From positions 1-64,000 of the forward strand of contig LLEY01000015.1 of assembly GCA_001414485.1 (NCBI GenBank): a stretch of 64,000 bases of DNA. Direction: 5' to 3'. The translations under genes and the position numbers were made by a program. Below are positions 11,199 through 23,572 of this stretch, piece after piece. This stretch comes from Calycina herbarum. Its lineage: Eukaryota; Ascomycota; Leotiomycetes; Helotiales; Pezizellaceae. Below the pieces are notes generated by a model that worked only from the letters and a program-made list of their open reading frames with translations, was not told the origin of the DNA and made no database searches. Position 1 is the stretch's first letter; every line of letters starts with the position of its first letter.

Positions 11199-11748
11199 CT
11201 ACTTCTTGTCCTTGTCATGGGTTTTCATATGGTTTTTCAACCCATCCTTCCTCTTGAAATTCTTTCCCCTTTCTTTGGAGTATTTGCACCATTTGTATTT
11301 GCAATGGAAACGGTCGCTCTGCTCGTGAAAAGTCTTCCTATGTCGCTCCGAGTCTTTTTGGTATTTAAATGATGTTGTGCAACCCTCGACGCCGCACTTG
11401 AATGGACCGAGATGAGATGTGGTAGGAGCCCTTGTCTGGTCAGTTTTGGTCAATGCAATTGAGCTGGCTAGCATACTTGTTCTGTGAGGAATTTGATGAT
11501 GGAAGTGGGAGTGGAAGTGGGCTGTCCTCGCGAGTGTTAGGCGCAGGAAGTGATTGTTGGAAGTCTGCTGCAACTTGAGAATCCTGAGGAAGGCTTTCCC
11601 CTCTAGTTTGAAAGAAAGTGTTGTTTGCTGAAAGTGGAGTTGGGAAGTTTCCCTCTTGTGATTGAGCTTGACTCGGTTCTCGGATTACCGGTGTGTTGTC
11701 TGGGGCCGGAGGCGCATACCTCAGGTCCAGGCAACGAGGGTCGACGTA
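11199..11748 (-). CDS. C2H2 zinc-finger protein (3' exons; start not resolved)
   Basis: The terminal exon 11430-11199 encodes two C2H2-type fingers: FKCGVEGC with HRKTFH, then FHCKYKWC with HMKTH, ending in a lysine-rich HDKDKK tail. A 46-nt intron (11476-11431, GTATGC...ACAAG, branch-like CTGAC) connects it in phase to an upstream exon 11748-11477 that is rich in Pro, Gln and Ser, as in fungal transcription-factor linkers. That exon appears to begin at a splice acceptor (CTTCAG), so the first exon and start codon lie upstream on the minus strand and I could not identify them. Likely a nuclear DNA-binding regulator; target unknown. Confidence 0.65.
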
Positions 11749-11824
11749 CTGAAGATGATTTTGTTTTCCGTGTAGCGAATACTCGTTGCTGTCTCTAGAA
11801 ATAAGCTCTGTCCGGCCTCACTTG

Positions 11825-11856
11825 AAGGCTTTCCTCTTCGTACAGAGGAAAGCCTT
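11825..11856. other. Perfect 13-bp hairpin
   Basis: AAGGCTTTCCTCT, a 6-nt loop, then its exact reverse complement. It lies just upstream of the recognised C2H2 exons, probably in an intron or leader. Function unknown. Confidence 0.6.
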
Positions 11857-12088
11857 TGGAAGCCAAGTGAGCAAGAAAAGAGGAAGTGGGCGACTGCAAG
11901 CCCACAAAGAAAGGAGAAAGAAGAGAGTGGAATGCCCCGAGCAGGGTACAATGTGCAGTAGAGAGAGAAGAGAGAAGAGAAAGGAAGAGATGTTGGGATC
12001 ATATATTTGTAGGAGGACCAGGACAACGAACCACCCCCATCAAAAACAGCACCAAAACAGGCTACAGCTCGGGCGTATTTCTCACAGA

Positions 12089-12422
12089 AATGATTGGAGG
12101 CCTGGATTTTAGCATCATGCAATTGCTCCGTTTTGCATACAGCCTTGCATACACATAAAAGCGGCACCAAATAGCTCTGGTTGTGCATTTGAGAGGAACA
12201 TCAATTTAATTGTTCTAGAACTAGAGAATAATCGAAAAGAGCGTCTGAAAGTTCTAAAATAGTTATATTCAAGTACCCAAGAAGATTTGGAATAATCACT
12301 TTGATTGATCTGGGGGTTTAAAAGAACGAGAGTGATTCAGTGCCACTTTCTTGTTTATCACAAGACGAAGCGAAGGCCTCAGGGCCTCTTGCATGATGCT
12401 AAAATCAAGGCCTCCAATCATT
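12089..12422. repeat. Inverted-repeat pair, 34-bp arms
   Basis: Arm 12089-12122 and arm 12389-12422 are reverse complements with one mismatch (core GATTGGAGGCCT and TTTTAGCATCATGCAA). The 266 bp between them are not repetitive. The pair sits in the intergenic space between the minus-strand C2H2 gene and the plus-strand gene at 12599. It could be a small TIR element or a folded regulatory segment. Confidence 0.6.
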
Positions 12423-12598
12423 GCATCCTTTCTTATTCGCCTTTAGCGAGAAGGTCTGCCTGAAATCATGATTCCATTGTAGTTGGGATTGGATTTAAAG
12501 GGCGAATCTTTCCTGAGACCTTTCCTCAAAATTTTCCTTTCCCTCTCAATTATCCGTACCCGAACTTCATCGCAATTAAAATTGTCCAACCATCCACC

Positions 12599-13511
12599 AT
12601 GGCTGCTGAAATATTCTGCTGTCGTCAAATCAGCTCCTATCGTCCCAGAATTCTCGATCACGAAGCCAAGTTTAGGGATTTCATTCGATGGGAGCGTCAT
12701 ATCTCGGACGCTCCCGAAGATATCACTGCTCCTAGTCCTTCCGTCCTACTCGGCAACTCCTCTGCGTATGCTATGCAGGTGGTTCGTCAGGTCAACTATG
12801 GCCCTGTCAAATGGAAGAAATATTTCGTCTCGAATGGGATTAAACAGGGTGGTTCAGCCTACAACGAGGTTGTCGAGCAAGACCTTATTGAGGCAAATTA
12901 TGAGAAGTTGAATACGTACGTTGAGCTTTTCAGTTGCTTGTTGTTTATGATCTTTGTTCTTTACCCATTCGGATGCTAATATTTTGTGACGATCTGACAG
13001 GTACAAGAATTTCAAGTGCGCGGTGCATAATCTCTTCTTCGAGCTCAATATTTACAAGAAGAGCCCCGTCAACAAACATCATTGGCGTGCCAACATTGCG
13101 AGACCTGCGGGTGATATTGACTTGAACCCTGGTGGTTCCGGTTCTTCAGCTACTGTCCAACCTCCTGTCATCAAGCCTGGTGGGGAGATTCTGAATATAT
13201 CGTCTGTTAAACAGGAGGAGAATAAGGACAATGAAAAGGAGCTTGAGAAAAAGGATGATGAAAAAGTTGAGAGTAAGGAGGGTGAAGTGAAAGAAGAGGG
13301 TTCTGGCCCACAAGGCCACGCCGGTACTGCGTTCAAGTCATTGCTCCTCGGAAGCCAGAGTGGTGATCACTCGGATGATGAGTTTGATCAGCACTACGAC
13401 TACGATGAACGTGATGACCGCAGTGTTTACCGAGACGACTCGGACGAGGAGGGCGATTACACGGCTTGTAGTGCGCATGACTGTGGATATTGTGGGAAGT
13501 GTGACTACTGA
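12599..13511 (+). CDS. Conserved fungal protein with acidic, Cys-ending tail; function unknown
   Basis: Exons 12599-12915 and 13001-13511 (275 residues). The start has a strong fungal Kozak context (CCACCATGGCT). The 85-nt intron is GTACGT...CTGACAG. Residues 1 to about 150 are mixed and look folded, with many aromatic and basic residues (VNYGPVKWKKYF, HHWRANIARP). The second half is low complexity: a Lys/Glu-rich charged stretch, then an Asp/Glu/Tyr-rich segment with YRDDSDEEGDY, ending CSAHDCGYCGKCDY, whose closely spaced cysteines might bind a metal. I do not recognise a family. The acidic tail suggests a nuclear or chaperone-like role only by analogy. Confidence 0.75.
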
Positions 13512-14047
13512 GGCTTCTGTGGAATGGGTTGAGATGGGTAGTGTGTTTTTGTTCGAATTGTTGGTTCAAGGTTTTCTGAATTCTTTGCTGCTATTGTCTC
13601 TGATTCTTCTTCATAGAGACTTGTGATTGTTGTGTGTTTCTTCTTTTACAAATATGTTTAATTGAAAGCTATTGGAATTTTGATACTAGAGGTATCAGAA
13701 ATAAACTTACCTGGGAGACCGATCCATACCGTATCAACTCCATTTGAGAGTTGAGCAGGTGCATTCGCTTAAAGACGAGATATTGCTCTTCTGGAAGTGT
13801 CAGGACCAATCTTTCCTTGGGGAAACTCGATTACGATTTCATAGATTCAATCGTTGAAGTCTTTGTCGCATTTACTAATCCACTGGACAAAAGTTCGTGG
13901 AGGTCTTTGCTCAGGTTTCACTCAAGTGTTGATATCATAGCTAGGCCATCATAGAAAATGTTAAATACCCGCGCTCTGTAGAGCCAACCCGGAAACCCAC
14001 AACCTAACAAACAACATCCCTTCTTACAACCGCCGAGCAGTCACGAA
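13512..14047. other. Intergenic
   Basis: No supported gene. Contains the 3' region of the preceding gene and the presumed promoter of the following one. Confidence 0.5.
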
Positions 14048-15505
14048 ATGAAGCGATGCCTCTCCCCCGACTCTCTGCTAAACGCAGTCACCGAAATCTC
14101 TCCGTACGACAAGTACAAGAAGAAAAATCCCCCCCCTTCCTCTTGGCAGCATTCCTCAACCAATCTCACCATGTTATCACGACGTCCCAATTTTCTCATT
14201 TCGACACCATGGTGAGGTTCAACAACGAGTTGAGTCTAGTCTGGACAACGCCCTAAGTCAACTGTTTCGTCCAGGTCCTCTTCAACAGAAACTCTTCCAA
14301 TATCTATGTCCACGCGATATCATGGTTCTCGTTTCGTCTGACGCATCAGATCGTCGGCGTGTTAGAGAGGTTCTTTCGACGCAGAGCCCTTCATCTGATC
14401 CTCAAAAGCCAATATCAATCCAAGATCTTCGTCCATGGCCCTATCATCCCGATGGGGTTTGCGACTGTGAAGAGGGCTTCGAGGGAAACCCTCGAGTTGG
14501 ACAAAGCAACCTCTATTTCGAAGGAGATGATGGAATGTACGTAGTCTTCGCAAAGCCGTGATGCATCAAAAATATCGTTTCTGGAGTCTCTCTCGAAAAA
14601 AGAGCCATTCGGAGGGCTTATTATTACAGAAAGCCCAACGGCAAAATGTTTCTCTGGTAACTACCATAAATCTCGGGGCCCTGGTGAAATATTTCATTGT
14701 CGAGCAAAAGGACATGTGCCAAAATACGATAGCTCTGGTAACTTCATGGTTTCTTGCAGCTGTTGTTTTTTCTACCACGAATGTTTGATTGATCAATCCA
14801 TCTTGTTTCATCTCCTGAAGCCTGTTTGCCGATCTTGTGACAAGAATGCGAGGACTCGCTTTCCTGGTGGGTACCGAAGCTGTCATTGTTGGGATGGAAT
14901 GGCGGACGAGTCTTGCATGACTTGTTTCGATAGACAGGTTGCAGAATTGGAGAGAAAACAAAAGATACCCGAACGAGTTCTTGCATGGCCTCAAAGTACT
15001 ACTCCTACGGCCTTGTTTATGAAAGTTGCTGGTATCAAAGTTAAAGCCTTTCACTCCCCGTTTGAGTTTTTGAGCCATCCTAAGAGAAGTTACCACCAAA
15101 TAATCGGAAGACTAAAAGTATGGTGGACAAAAAGAGATCGGAACGCTACTTGCAATCGTATACTCACTCCTTACGTGTGCTTGTGGAGAAATTACCCTTG
15201 TTGGAAATTATCTGTGGGATCTGGTTGTTGAGTGTGTGAATTCGCGGTTAGGCCAGAGGAGACGACGGCCTGGCCAAATCTCAGCAATTATTGATCCAAT
15301 ACTCGGAGAAGGGGAGGAGCAGTCAACGATTGATTCGATTCCATGGACGATGTTCTGCATTCGCTGCGAGGGGTTAGTGGTCCCGTCTAGCCATGGCAGT
15401 GATATAGAGGAAGGGAACACGACGTTTCGAGACGCACTGGGATTGGTCCCTGGAGGTTCGTTTTATGATGAATTGGGGAAAACGTGGAAGAGAGTTTCGT
15501 ACTAA
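14048..15505 (+). CDS. Cys-rich hypothetical protein, gene structure unresolved, possibly broken
   Basis: The best-supported part is the frame from about 14570 to 15174, which contains SCSCCFFYHECL, CRSCDKN, SCHCWDGM and SCMTCFDRQ: repeated CXXC/CXC pairs suggesting a zinc-binding domain, followed by a Trp-rich stretch (VWWTKRDRN). An 82-nt intron (15175-15256, GTGTGC...GGCCAG) joins it in phase to a final exon ending LGKTWKRVSY at 15505. Upstream, an intron 14212-14274 (GTGAGG...TCCAG) is clear, but two reading frames compete between 14275 and 14536. The frame continuous with the Cys-rich part has a TAG at 14542-14544, overlapping a donor-like GTACGT. Possible starts are ATG 14048 or 14056. 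Either extra introns or real damage are present. Family unknown. Confidence 0.45.
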
Positions 15506-16136
15506 GAAGCTCTGAGAGCAAGGGATATTGACGAGAAATGGTGGTTTGTCCATTTGGGAAAATTTAAAAAGTACCCTGAACTTCAAACCTGGCTCTTGTT
15601 TGTTTCTCGCTAAGGATCCATGCAAATGTGTAACAACATTTGGAAATGATAACACGAGAATCGATAATTTTCATGGATTTGGTGGTAATCCCGGAGTAAC
15701 ACATCTTTTAAGGCCCTTAGTGATTTGTCATGCCAGCAAATACAGTATATAAATAGTACCAAGAAAAATAAACAAACCTCTGCACGAAACAAATGATTTT
15801 TAAGCCCGAAGAACATAGTTTACGTGGATTCGTCGCATCAAGAAAACATCAGCTACAGAAAAATAAGAGGCTCATAAACAACTTTACATTTCCATCGGCC
15901 TTCGAAGGTATATTTGCAAATCCATCACAAGTGCAGGATTTGGGGATCCCAAGGAAGCCTAGCCATGCCTTTGAAAATAATTCGTACAATTAATACAGCG
16001 AGTGAAGTTCTAGAACGCTAAGGATGAACTTTTTACACTCGCTTTTTCGCTCTTCCAATGACCTAGTCCTAGCCACCAAAATTCGTGGCTCCATCAAATC
16101 TGAAGCAACGTTCACCACTTCCACCACTTCCACTAC
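15506..16136. other. Intergenic between convergent genes
   Basis: 3' regions of a plus-strand and a minus-strand gene; nothing else seen. Confidence 0.5.
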
Positions 16137-19100
16137 TTACTCCTCAATCTGTAACTTCTTGTCCCTGCTCTCCAGCCTCAACAAGCTTCTAACAGGACGG
16201 CTTTCCGCCCTTCCCGAGCGATTCTTCAACAAACCCAAAATCACCTCTTTAAAATTCTGTGCCAAATCCTCCCATACAAACTCCCGGTTGAGAGCCCTGA
16301 TAAAAACCCGCATCGCAGAAACAGGAACCTTCATAATACCGCATACATCTTCAGCCGAAAGATTCTTCTGCATTGTACCGATGAAACTTGTCTGTAGAGA
16401 CGAACTGAAATTCTCGAATTCATCTTCCATCTTCTTTTCGATTGCGGCTGTTGTCGCTGTTGTCGCTGTTTCCCCTTGTCCTTCAGATTCGATAGCAACC
16501 ACAGATTCCAGCTTCTCCCCGGTTAGTATTTCATGGAGGAATCCTTCGTCAAGAGGCTCGATGTCATCCCCAAATTCGCCCTTCTTCCCAACTTGCCATG
16601 GAACACGCTTCTTCTCTGCATCACCTATAACCTTTCTAGTTAACCCTAGGTTCTTGGTTTTTGTTTCTTCGTCGATCTGCTCTCCGAATTCTGCGTCCAG
16701 GAGATCTCGGTATGCCTGGAGGTTTTGGATCTTGAGTGCTTCGGGTTTGACATTCCAAAGAACAGAAATTTCAGCATGTTGATCAACAAGCTCTTGACAA
16801 AATTCTTTCATCTTCTCCCACTCATTGTTACTGCACGCTTCCGAAACTTTAGCTTTGAGTTCGCTAAAAGCAGCGGAACGTTTGTTGTACACCATAGCAG
16901 CAACAAGATCGTCATTAGCCCGTCGTTGGCCTCCCTTGGAGAGATGCTGAAGATACTTGATCATCTTGGTATAACTCTGAGTCTGATTCTCCAATCTCTT
17001 TGGAAGATGTTCCAAAAGCCGAGTCGCGACAGCCACGACATCGATATCTTTTGTTGTGAGGATTCGCATAAAGATAGTGATGATAGTACGAGAATGATCG
17101 AGTTGAATATTTCGGGCACGGCAATACTCCCCCAACAACTTTGCATAAAGCGATTTAATGTCTTTCACCTTTTCGTTCTTGGTGATCACCCGAACAATCA
17201 CTTTATCGAGGAGCTTCTCTAAATTTTCAAGGAATTGCTTGAGAGGCCAGCTGGTGTAGGGGTATAAAGCGACGACGGTTTCGTACCAAATCCAATCAAC
17301 ATCTTTGGTTGGGACATCATACTGAGGACTGAGTCCAAAGAGCTGCCAGACCATACTTTGTGGGCGAACACCCGAACCAGCAATCGTAAGCAAATTCCCG
17401 AAAAGTCCTCGCATCAATCTCGTAGCAGTATCTTCAACCTTGTCCAATTCAACCGGAGCAGTTGTCCTCATAGCGGCAAGTTTGCCCATGGCGGCCATCA
17501 ATAAAGCGCTCATAAGATGACCAGTTTCCGGACTTCCAGGTTGGATATTAAATTCTCGAGATGCGACTGCTTGACTGAGGGTGCTTCTCATGATTATTCG
17601 TAAAGCAGCAATATGAGGCTCGTTGCATTTCTCCATCCATCGTACTGTGTACGGACTCTTGAGATTGACGAATTCATCCCAACAAACCCACGCCAACATC
17701 GAACCATTCCCTCTTGCTTGATTTAGGTATGGCAGTGCAAGAATTGGGTGGGAGGGCCCGGACTGACTTTGAAGTGGGCCGTTGTGGTCGTTTTGCGATT
17801 GTTCCATGATAATTCCTGCGGTGAAGCCTTCGAGGTGTAGGACTCTTGAATCGAGATCGCAACATGGGCTGCAAATGGGAAGTCAACAAAAAGCCATACG
17901 AGAGCGGTGGAGTTGGGAAGACTTTGGGAAATTTCTTTGAACATACCTGGCATCAATAGCAGCATTTTTCAAGCTACTCAAGAGCTGACGATACGGCGTT
18001 GTTTCAATATTCAATAGCATGACACCCATTTCTTCAGCATACAGCTCAAGATGACTTGCCAAAGTCTCAAAAGTCATAGACTTTACAGCCTCAACATTCC
18101 CCTGAATCTGAGCTTGTCGAACTAGTCTCTTCAGATCATGTGTCCGCTTAGAAGTCGTTTGAGAAGACATCATATTTGCCAAACTGGAAATCGCCGACTC
18201 GAGAGCCTTTTGCATTTCCTTGGTATTTTTTCTCAAGTCTCCAAGCATGTTGTTCTTCCTCTTTACCAATTCTGGGTCGTCCATTTTGTATTCTTGGGTG
18301 AGGAAATTGATGTAGGCCTTCCTGATGGGTGCTACTGCATTGCTGACTTTTGCGGACAGTGTGTTCACCAAGGATTCGGAGAGTGCTTGTAGATCTTTTT
18401 GGTTGAGAAGCATTTGGAGTTGCGGAATTGCTGCAGATATGTCCTCTTCCAGGTCTTGGATTTGGTCGACTGGGAGTTTTTCGAACAGATCTCGGAGGTC
18501 TTGAGGTTGGACTAACTTCCCTGAAGTAGGAAGGAGGATCGAGTTTTTCTCGTTGAGGTCAACGATTCGCTTTATTCTTGGATCTAGAATGGCTTCCACA
18601 CCCACAGCTTCGAGTAAAGATGTCACTTCTGAACCAAACGCAAGTCCCGAAGTATTGAGGTGTTCCCGGTTAGCAATCCCTCGATAGAAATAGTACTTGT
18701 CAAAAATTTGAACAAGAACCAAGGATTGGGGACCCGCGAGTGCGGTCACCGCATTGATATTAGCCGAATCCAACATGGAGAGGACATCGTCTGTATTCTT
18801 GGGCTCGCTTGTCGACTTGAGTTGCAGGAAGAAGAGTGCATTGATTCTGTAGGAAGTTGCGAGATTTCGGGCATTATCTGTCATTCGATCGTCGACAATT
18901 ACTACAACGTTCTTGAGCTGTTCATAGTAATCCCGTAGAGCACTCTCATTGGAAAATGGGACATTTGAAGGGATTGTTCCAGTGGCCAGTAGGACTGGAC
19001 CTTGAAGTTGAGAACCCCAGATACATGGCAACACAACGGCGGATGGTTGATCTTCAGTTGCTAACTCCTCTTTTGAATGCTTAAACTCAATACCTGTACC

Positions 19101-20264
19101 GAAACTTATGATCTGTGATTTTCCCAAGTCAAGGAAGGAAGGGAGTGTAGTTGATTTTGTGGTGAACACAGCATTTTCTTTAGAGATAGCTTTGTTCAGA
19201 CTTTCCGAATTGGAGCTTGTGTCTTCTTTGGCTATTTCAGTCTCTGGGAGTGCATCTATAACATATTAGCTTGGGGTAACATCTTAAAATTGAAAATGAA
19301 AGCACGTACCTCGTCTTACAGTTGGCGGAGCAGAGATATTGAAATCGGCGCGCTTGATTGCTTCAGGGAACGCAGGGCTTTGCAATTTATTGCTGTCGCA
19401 CATCATTCCCCGATCTGTGGTCGCAGTTGGTAATATTGAACAGATCAAGGAGTCTCCATCACGCTTAATAACCAGCGGACAACAGATGGTTGCATCACCG
19501 ATTGTTGCTGCGTCTAAAGGTACTGGGATGATGTAAAGAACCTGCCAATAAGTTAACTCATGTCAAAAAAGAAGAGGAATTATTGAATCACCTTGTCCAC
19601 ATGATTGGCAACAAGCAAAGCGGGGTGGGTTCCTAGAAACCTTGTAATGCGTGTTTTTTGGTAACCTGAAATGAACACACAGATTTCTTTCTCAGTGAGA
19701 GACTCCTTGTTGATCTTGACATAATCTAGGAGATCTTGTCCGTTGAGGAGATCGCCACTATGGGTTATTCCTGAGAATGTATCCCTAGCAAGCCAGCAAC
19801 ACGCCTTACATTCTGCATCCGCAAAGCAAAAGTCATAGTATGTGGGTGTTCTTTCTGAGACGGCCAAAATGGTGATTTGATCTGAAATAATTGGGATCTT
19901 GAATGTTGATGCTGGTGCTTGTTGGATCTGGAAGTCTTCGAATACCTCTGCAGATGGTTAATGCTTGCTCATTGGTTGCTATTTTTTGGAATGGGATATG
20001 ATACGTACTCAAATGAGACGTGTAGCCAGTCATTCGTCTCAAAAGGGTTTCGCCCATCTCCCCCAAGTCCACGGCATTGAAAAAGAAGTCTTCGGGGTAA
20101 GAAGATATATCAATTTCGTCGATGCCATCTTCCGTCCGGCAAAGAAGAATACGCTCTGGGCTGAATGGGTGTGCAGAACCAACTGGAAGTCTCTCCAATT
20201 TCTCTCGGATCTGAGACTTCGATGTCGCCAGAGGGTCGAAGAAGGTCTTTCTAACTTTCTCCAT
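16137..20264 (-). CDS. Large conserved fungal protein of unknown function (1,294 residues)
   Basis: Five exons, all phase-consistent: 20264-20009, 19947-19592, 19541-19310, 19255-17947, 17868-16137. Start MEKVRKTFFDP; stop TAA at 16137. The first 430 residues look beta-rich and globular, including a Cys-containing stretch CFADAECKACCW. The middle is acidic and helical (LFEKLPVDQIQDLEEDI). From about residue 600 it is mostly amphipathic alpha helix to the end, with a short Thr/Ala run (GETATTATTAAIEKK) near residue 1,200. There are no signal peptide, membrane spans or catalytic motifs I can name. The beta-rich front plus long helical array resembles scaffold or tethering proteins, which is inference only. 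Confidence 0.85.
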
Positions 20265-20404
20265 GGTTGCGGAAATAATTGCTGCTCACAAGTTGATTGT
20301 GCACAATGAAGAGTCGGAATTATGGTGCAGATGAATGACTGGGTAGGTACGCTTTATTTTATATACTCGTTCTTTCCTAAAATCTCACCGCATGAGTCAG
20401 TGGA

Positions 20405-20484
20405 GCCCGAAGTTGGAATACGGCCAGGGCAAGCATGTGACTTGAAATCACATGATTTATAATCTGGTGGGTTCGAGGTTTAAA
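20405..20484 (+). pseudogene. tRNA-Ser(UGA)-like relic
   Basis: The anticodon arm is perfect: TGTGA, loop CTTGAAA (anticodon TGA), TCACA. It is followed by a serine-type long variable region and a B-box-like GTGGGTTCGAGG. The D arm is shortened to GGCCAGGGCAAGC and the acceptor and T stems do not pair properly. It may be a decayed tRNA gene or the head of a tRNA-derived SINE. Confidence 0.5.
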
Positions 20485-20917
20485 GAAAAGATGCAGAGTA
20501 AATTGAGAATAAGAGGGAAAGGATTCCTAAAGTATGTTTAAGCAAAAGGTACGATGAGTGACAATTTAGCTGCCTCCAGAGTCTGTACGTGTAACCCTTG
20601 TCGCGTGGCGGTGCAGGGGTCACTCCAGCTACCCCATGGTTCATTCTTCTTGGTCAATTTGTGTTTGCTTTCGAATTGACAAATTACCGTCACTTAGTCA
20701 AATTTTGCATAAGGCTGGAAATTCCCAATATAATTCGAAGGCTAGCTGTATTAAAATCTTTCCGGATTTCTGCTCAGCCTTAACGAGGACCTTTCAAATC
20801 CTCAACTATTCCTGCCTTTCGCTTCGCGCTTATATTGGCAGTATTTTCAGTCGACAGCAGAAGGAAATATCCCAACACTCTCATTCTATCATCATTTTTT
20901 CTAGGCTGCTAGACGTG

Positions 20918-22718
20918 ATGGACAACGGAGTCCTCATTTCCTATTCCGCACTCAAAGAACATGACATTCGTCTAATCAGACTCAAAGGGGGAACAATTGG
21001 CAGCTTGATCGAATGTACACTCGAAATTGTCGATCCGACAACCAAGCCATCTTACGAGGCACTCTATTATGAATGGGGGGACCTGGAACTGTTCCAACCA
21101 GGAAGCAAATTGAACGGATATCATGTCAATATACAAAACAACCTTTGGTGGGCGTTGCACCACCTCCGAAAGGAGAATGTTGATAGAGTTTTGTGGGGAG
21201 ACGCACTGTTCATCAACCAAGGATATGTGTTGGAACGAAACCATCAGGTAGCTCGCACGGGGAAGGTTATTCGCAGTCTACAATGGTTGTTGTTTGGATT
21301 GGTCGGGAGGAGGAACCAAATGGCGACTCCCTTTTCCATGAAACTAAAAAAGCTTTCTAGTTTCTCATAGAACTCGGCCTTGGAACCTCATATGAGTATC
21401 CTTACGGGGGAGCGAAAACCAAGAAAATTGATGCACTGAAGAGGTTTTGTTCTAGGAGTTATTGGTCCCGTCTCTGGGTGATCCAAGAATTCATTCCCGC
21501 GCCCGACATGCTTATACAGAGTGGAAATTGGAGAATCGACTGGAGAACAGTCTCCAAAGTCTCCAGCGAGAGACTAAAAGATTCATTATCAAAAACACCT
21601 GCAGGTACCCTCTTCCGTCTCCGATTGCGCCACCAGGGTCTAGTTCGGAAACCTGACGACTCAGCTCTTCCAACCCTAAACACAATAATTCAAAGGTCCC
21701 AAGACTCAAAGTACCTGGATGTTCGCGATAAAATATTCGGATTCTAAGCGTTTGCCGTTCTTGCTTTAGTCTGTGGAGCTGCTGTTTCTGCTGATTATTC
21801 GATGAGATTGGCTGCCATATGCGCCAAGTTTGTGCAACACGAAACTGCATGCCATGAAAATAAAACCTTGTTCCATACCGATAATATTCTGACGATACTT
21901 AGAATGATCTCATACGTCAACAAAACGAATGGCTTATTCCCTCCTACCATCCGGTCCTTGAGTAATATCAACGGTGATCAAAAACTCACCATGAACGCTC
22001 AATATTCTGGGGAAATTACAACTCTACTTTCCCCAGAGAAATAATCTCACTCTGACGTCTGAGGTCTACAAGAGGGGGGATATCCTGCGCGCCCCGGCTT
22101 GGAAAAAATGATAACAAGAAGTGGTCCACACTTGACAGTTACCAAGAATTTAACATTCCTTGATAGCGCATTATACTTCCATCCCAATTCAAACCACAGC
22201 GCCACACACAACGTTGAAGAAATTGATGGAAAACCTAATGTTCCTAATGCTAACATGAGGGCTTTCTATTCCCCTCTTGGTCGAGGATTAGACATCATGG
22301 ACGGTGTAGCTGACCCTCAGCAAAAAACAATACAAGCAGAATCAAAAGTAGACAGTTTGTACGCTTTGCTACAGTCCATTGCAAAAGAGTAAACCGAATT
22401 ACTTCATGAACTCCATCTGGTGTTGTTCATTACTTCCACGGGACTTGCTAGCTGCTCAACTAATGGAGCCCGTCTTGGAGATGGAATTTGGTCGCTCTAT
22501 GGAAAAGGGACCCCTTATGAAGGATTGCATGGGTCTTCATATAAAAGCGTTTTGGTCACTTCTACTGATGGACTTTCCTCGTCGGTATGTACGGGCAAGG
22601 GATTAAGCTTACCATTTTTGAGCTACCCAGAAGGCACCATCCCGGGCATTTCCCCGCCAGAGTCGCGACTCGGTGTTGATATTGTGACATTGCTTTATGT
22701 TGCCGGGTGCTTTTAACA
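20918..22718 (+). pseudogene. HET-domain (heterokaryon incompatibility) protein relic
   Basis: From ATG 20918 the frame shows the HET hallmarks in order: YEALYYEWGD (usually YxALSYxWGD), an NGxxVxxNLxxAL-type stretch, RVLWGDALFINQ (usually RxLWIDAICINQ, so the key Asp is kept but its neighbour is changed), then a stop at 21368. A second frame carries SYWSRLWVIQEFI, the next HET motif, and runs to DKIFGF followed by a stop at 21746, where Leu is normal. Further fragments continue to about 22718 (GDGIWSLYGKG, SLPFLSYPEGT). Frameshifts and stops show that this is not a working gene. HET proteins trigger cell death after fusion of genetically different hyphae. Confidence 0.8.
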
Positions 22719-23264
22719 ATGGGTCTATGGAAGGGTTCAGTATTGGTGCATTGGAAGACTTCTTGGAACAATGTTGGGTTCCTTAAAGACATAATGATAG
22801 TTGACAGGTTGTACTGTTTTTAAAGCAACACAAATAATAGCAATCTGGTTACTTTACTATTTTCTGGTCACGAATGTATGTTGCTAATAACATAGCTCTT
22901 GAATCCAGCAGCGAAGTGTGACGGATTCTCAAGTCGAACCTTCTCAGTACGCAGACCACCAAGGGCTTTGAGGATAGCAGATACAGCTTTCCTCGCATTG
23001 AGAGAAAATTAGACAAATAGACTGTAATAAAGCCGCCTTGACTTTTCCCTTCTGAGAGGGTCTATAGTGCCCTCTGATGCTGCTACCAAGCTTAGTCTAT
23101 CTGACGCTGAGTCTTTCCAACCCGGTTGAATAATGAGGGTACTGGGAAACCAACCACTACGAGTGTCTCCACTTTTTGATTGACATGGAAGTTTGGTAAA
23201 GACCTTTTTTTCCCTTTCGAAAGGTTCAAGTTTTGTTTTATAAAAAAAACAATTTAAACAATTA
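22719..23264. other. Intergenic
   Basis: No gene seen between the HET relic and the nested inverted-repeat element. Confidence 0.5.
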
Positions 23265-23572
23265 TCTCAGGTTCTTAGCCCCTTATATGACGAAGCGCTT
23301 TGACGTTTTTAGAAAGTGGGCTGAATAATTAGTAAGGAGCGCACTTCTTCTATAAGGGTCTAAGATAGTATAGTGATAGCTTTAGTGCTAAATGTAATTT
23401 TACTTTTGATATAGCGATTTAGGGTATTAATATCTTAATAACTACCCTCTTACGTCGAAATCCCTTTCTATCATTCGCTAGATAAATACCTGATTTATCT
23501 ATAGAAGTCTTTTTAATAATACTTATAAGCTACCTCCTCGACTTATTATATATCTCTTAAAATCCTTAAAAC

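Noticed and set aside
16024..16782. 252-codon plus-strand ORF
   Set aside because: Antisense shadow of the last exon of the 1,294-residue gene; Ser-rich composition comes from the complementary codons.
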